Of a stretch of DNA of 6,557 bases, positions 5,058 to 6,557 are shown one piece after another. The stretch's first letter is position 1. Each line of letters opens with the position of its first letter. The translations under genes and the position numbers were made by a program. Origin of the DNA: Flavobacteriales bacterium (GTDB lineage: Bacteria; Bacteroidota; Bacteroidia; Flavobacteriales_D; Sanyastnellaceae); assembly GCA_947457325.1 (NCBI GenBank), contig CANGVU010000074.1:1-6557 (forward strand), in the 5' to 3' direction. The notes beneath the pieces were generated by a model that had not been told where the DNA came from, made no database searches, and saw only the letters and a program-made list of their open reading frames with translations.

Positions 5058-6557
5058 AAGAAAATCTATCTGTTTCTCTTGTTGCAATGCGCAGCAGTGG
5101 CAGCTTTGGCTACCCACATTTTTGGAGGTGAATTGACCTATACCCACATGGGTAACAATATTTACCAACTCCGATTGGTGGTATATAGGGATTGTGGCCC
5201 ATCCAATACCAACGGAACGGGCTTTGATGCTGCACCTGCTATAGGAATTTATAATTTTGGAGGAACTTTGTTTACTACAACAACAGCCTCATTGTCGAAT
5301 GCCGTAGTAAGTGAAGTCCCCATCTCATTGAACGACCCTTGCTTAGCTGTTCCTGCGGAATTGTGCGTTGAGAAGGCGGTTTATACAGTCAACGTGACAT
5401 TGCCTTTTTCTGCCCAAGGTTACACCATTAGCTATCAGAGATGCTGCCGTAACAACAGCATTGACAATTTGGTGAATCCAAGCAATGCTGGAATTACTTT
5501 GACCACTCGGATACCAGGAACAGACATGGTTCAGATTCAAAACAACAGCCCCATTTTTACTTCTCAGCCGCCTGTTGCATTGTGTTTGAACTCAGATTTT
5601 GTGTATGAAATGGGTGCTACGGATTCAGACGGTGATTCATTGGTTTACTCTTTTTGTGATCCCTATTTAGGTGGAACGTCAACTGCGCCAACACCCAATC
5701 CCCCTTCAGCTCCACCATATACGCCCGTATCTTGGTTTGCAGGTTATTCTACCAATTATCCCATTGCGTCAAGCCCTGCAATGTCCATTAACCCCGTTAC
5801 CGGAGTGATAACGGGTGTGGCCAACCAAATAGGTACCTACGCGGTAGCTGTTTGTGTCGAGGAATACCGGGATGGTGTCCTGCTCAATACCATTCGTCGT
5901 GATTACCAGTTCAATGTCGTATTGTGCGATCCAACAACTACTGCGGCCATTACTGTTCCTTCATTTACCTCAACTTGTTTGGGAAGTTCAGTTACTTTCA
6001 ACAATGCATCATTAAATGCCAATACCTATCACTGGGATTTTGGTGTAACAGATTCCACCAGTGATACCTCCAATGTCTTTCAGCCTTCGTATATATTTCC
6101 TGAAACCGGTACTTATACAATCTCGTTGATTACCAATCCTGGTTTGGATTGCGCAGATACCACACAGGTAAATTTCACGGTATATCCCATTCCTGTGGCC
6201 AATGCTTTGCCTGTTGATCCCATTTGTGTTGGGGCTTCGTTTCAGCTTCAAACAGAGAATGTTCCTGGGGCTAATTTTCAATGGACAGGTCCATTGGGCT
6301 ATTTTTCCAATCAGCAAAACCCAACAGTTAATACCAACAATAATCTGCAATCTGGAAATTACAGTGTGATTGCATCTTTTCCAGGATGCTCCTCTGTCCC
6401 TTCCTCAGTTGCTGTTACCGTCAATGTTATACCCAATGCAAACCCGACAAATGGGGGAGCTGCGTGTGTCGGTGGAAACATTCAGTTGATTGGGAATAAT
6501 GCTCAGAATATCAGTTTTGTATGGTCTGGCCCTAATGGTTTTTCTTCTGATATCCAG
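5055..6557 (+). CDS. Large secreted PKD/Ig-like multidomain protein, 3' truncated
   Basis: The frame is open for exactly 501 codons from ATG at 5055 to the window edge, with no stop. Residues 1-19 form a Sec signal peptide, probably cut after ALA (17-19). Residues 20-291 form a module beginning THIFGGELTY and containing VYRDC (43-47), a CCRNN motif (130-134), ATDSDGDSLVYSF (188-200), NPVTGVITG (246-254) and YRDG (271-274). This is recognisable as a conserved N-terminal region of many large Bacteroidota secreted proteins; its function is unknown to me. Residues about 295-377 are a PKD domain (YHWDFG, 325-330, and FPETGTYTISL, 348-358). An Ig-like module follows at about 378-458 (CVGASFQL, WTGP at 410, C445), and another starts at about 459 (CVGGNIQL, WSGP at 490). 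By analogy with its neighbour it should continue with further modules and end in a T9SS sorting domain, but that part is not visible. It is coupled to the preceding gene and shares its Ig module type, which points to a shared surface role. Confidence 0.88.
   Translation, partial: MKKIYLFLLLQCAAVAALATHIFGGELTYTHMGNNIYQLRLVVYRDCGPSNTNGTGFDAAPAIGIYNFGGTLFTTTTASLSNAVVSEVPISLNDPCLAVPAELCVEKAVYTVNVTLPFSAQGYTISYQRCCRNNSIDNLVNPSNAGITLTTRIPGTDMVQIQNNSPIFTSQPPVALCLNSDFVYEMGATDSDGDSLVYSFCDPYLGGTSTAPTPNPPSAPPYTPVSWFAGYSTNYPIASSPAMSINPVTGVITGVANQIGTYAVAVCVEEYRDGVLLNTIRRDYQFNVVLCDPTTTAAITVPSFTSTCLGSSVTFNNASLNANTYHWDFGVTDSTSDTSNVFQPSYIFPETGTYTISLITNPGLDCADTTQVNFTVYPIPVANALPVDPICVGASFQLQTENVPGANFQWTGPLGYFSNQQNPTVNTNNNLQSGNYSVIASFPGCSSVPSSVAVTVNVIPNANPTNGGAACVGGNIQLIGNNAQNISFVWSGPNGFSSDIQ
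6186..6557 (+). repeat. Start of a second Ig-like module array, cut by the window edge
   Basis: Two modules of the same type as in the upstream gene are visible. The W(T/S)GP codons begin at 6282 and 6522, exactly 240 bases apart, within the 237-243 base period of the upstream array. The first module has cysteines 391 and 445, again 54 residues apart. The stretch after its core (SNQQNP, then TVN) resembles that of the first regular module upstream (SNQTNP, then TVN). More modules probably follow beyond the edge. Confidence 0.75.

Noticed and set aside
5343..6350. Reverse-strand ORFs at 5343-5540 and 6012-6350
   Set aside because: They are antisense to the open frame of the second large protein, whose signal peptide, PKD and Ig modules are clear.
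5055..6557. The second large gene as a pseudogene because no stop is found
   Set aside because: The frame is uninterrupted for 501 codons and simply runs off the window edge.

Overview
The window looks like a chromosomal stretch from a member of the phylum Bacteroidota, probably a gliding or aquatic lineage of the Flavobacteriia/Chitinophagia type. The evidence is a set of families largely confined to that phylum: a PorP/SprF-like protein of the type IX secretion system (T9SS), a Bacteroidota-type START-like (SRPBCC) protein, and two very large secreted multidomain proteins. One of the large proteins carries a choice-of-anchor L domain, a SprB-like repeat, tandem Ig-like modules and a gliding-motility-type (T9SS type B) C-terminal sorting domain. 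Shine-Dalgarno sequences are weak or absent and gene leaders are A-rich, which also fits. I cannot name the genus from the sequence.

Layout. Positions 1-742 (+) hold the C-terminal 246 codons of a PorP/SprF-like outer-membrane protein whose start lies upstream. Positions 756-1067 (+) encode a small three-helix membrane protein of unknown function. Positions 1071-1451 (-) encode a START-like domain protein, convergent with the previous gene and only 3 bp away, with a short inverted repeat across both stop codons. Positions 1452-1575 are the only real intergenic region; it lies between divergent genes and contains a plausible Bacteroidota-type promoter for the large genes. Positions 1576-5055 (+) encode an intact 1159-residue secreted T9SS cargo protein. 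Its stop overlaps by one base (TAATG) the start of a second large secreted protein, at 5055 to the window end (+), which is open for 501 codons and truncated by the edge. No RNA gene, mobile element or CRISPR array is visible.

How the genes fit together. The two large proteins have Sec signal peptides, are probably co-transcribed and translationally coupled, and share the same Ig-like module with a WTGP core and a Cys pair about 54 residues apart. They look like two parts of one surface or adhesion locus, exported by Sec and then by T9SS. PorP/SprF proteins are known to accompany cargo with type B sorting domains, so the upstream PorP-like gene may be functionally related, although a reverse-strand gene separates them.

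The most unusual signal is compositional. Residues 230-1081 of the 1159-residue protein, 852 consecutive residues, contain no lysine and no arginine, while the C-terminal sorting domain has eight in 78 residues. The visible PKD/Ig part of the second protein is also free of Lys and Arg. The overall locus type (T9SS adhesin-like proteins) is known, and I do not see a clearly new enzymatic or defence system.
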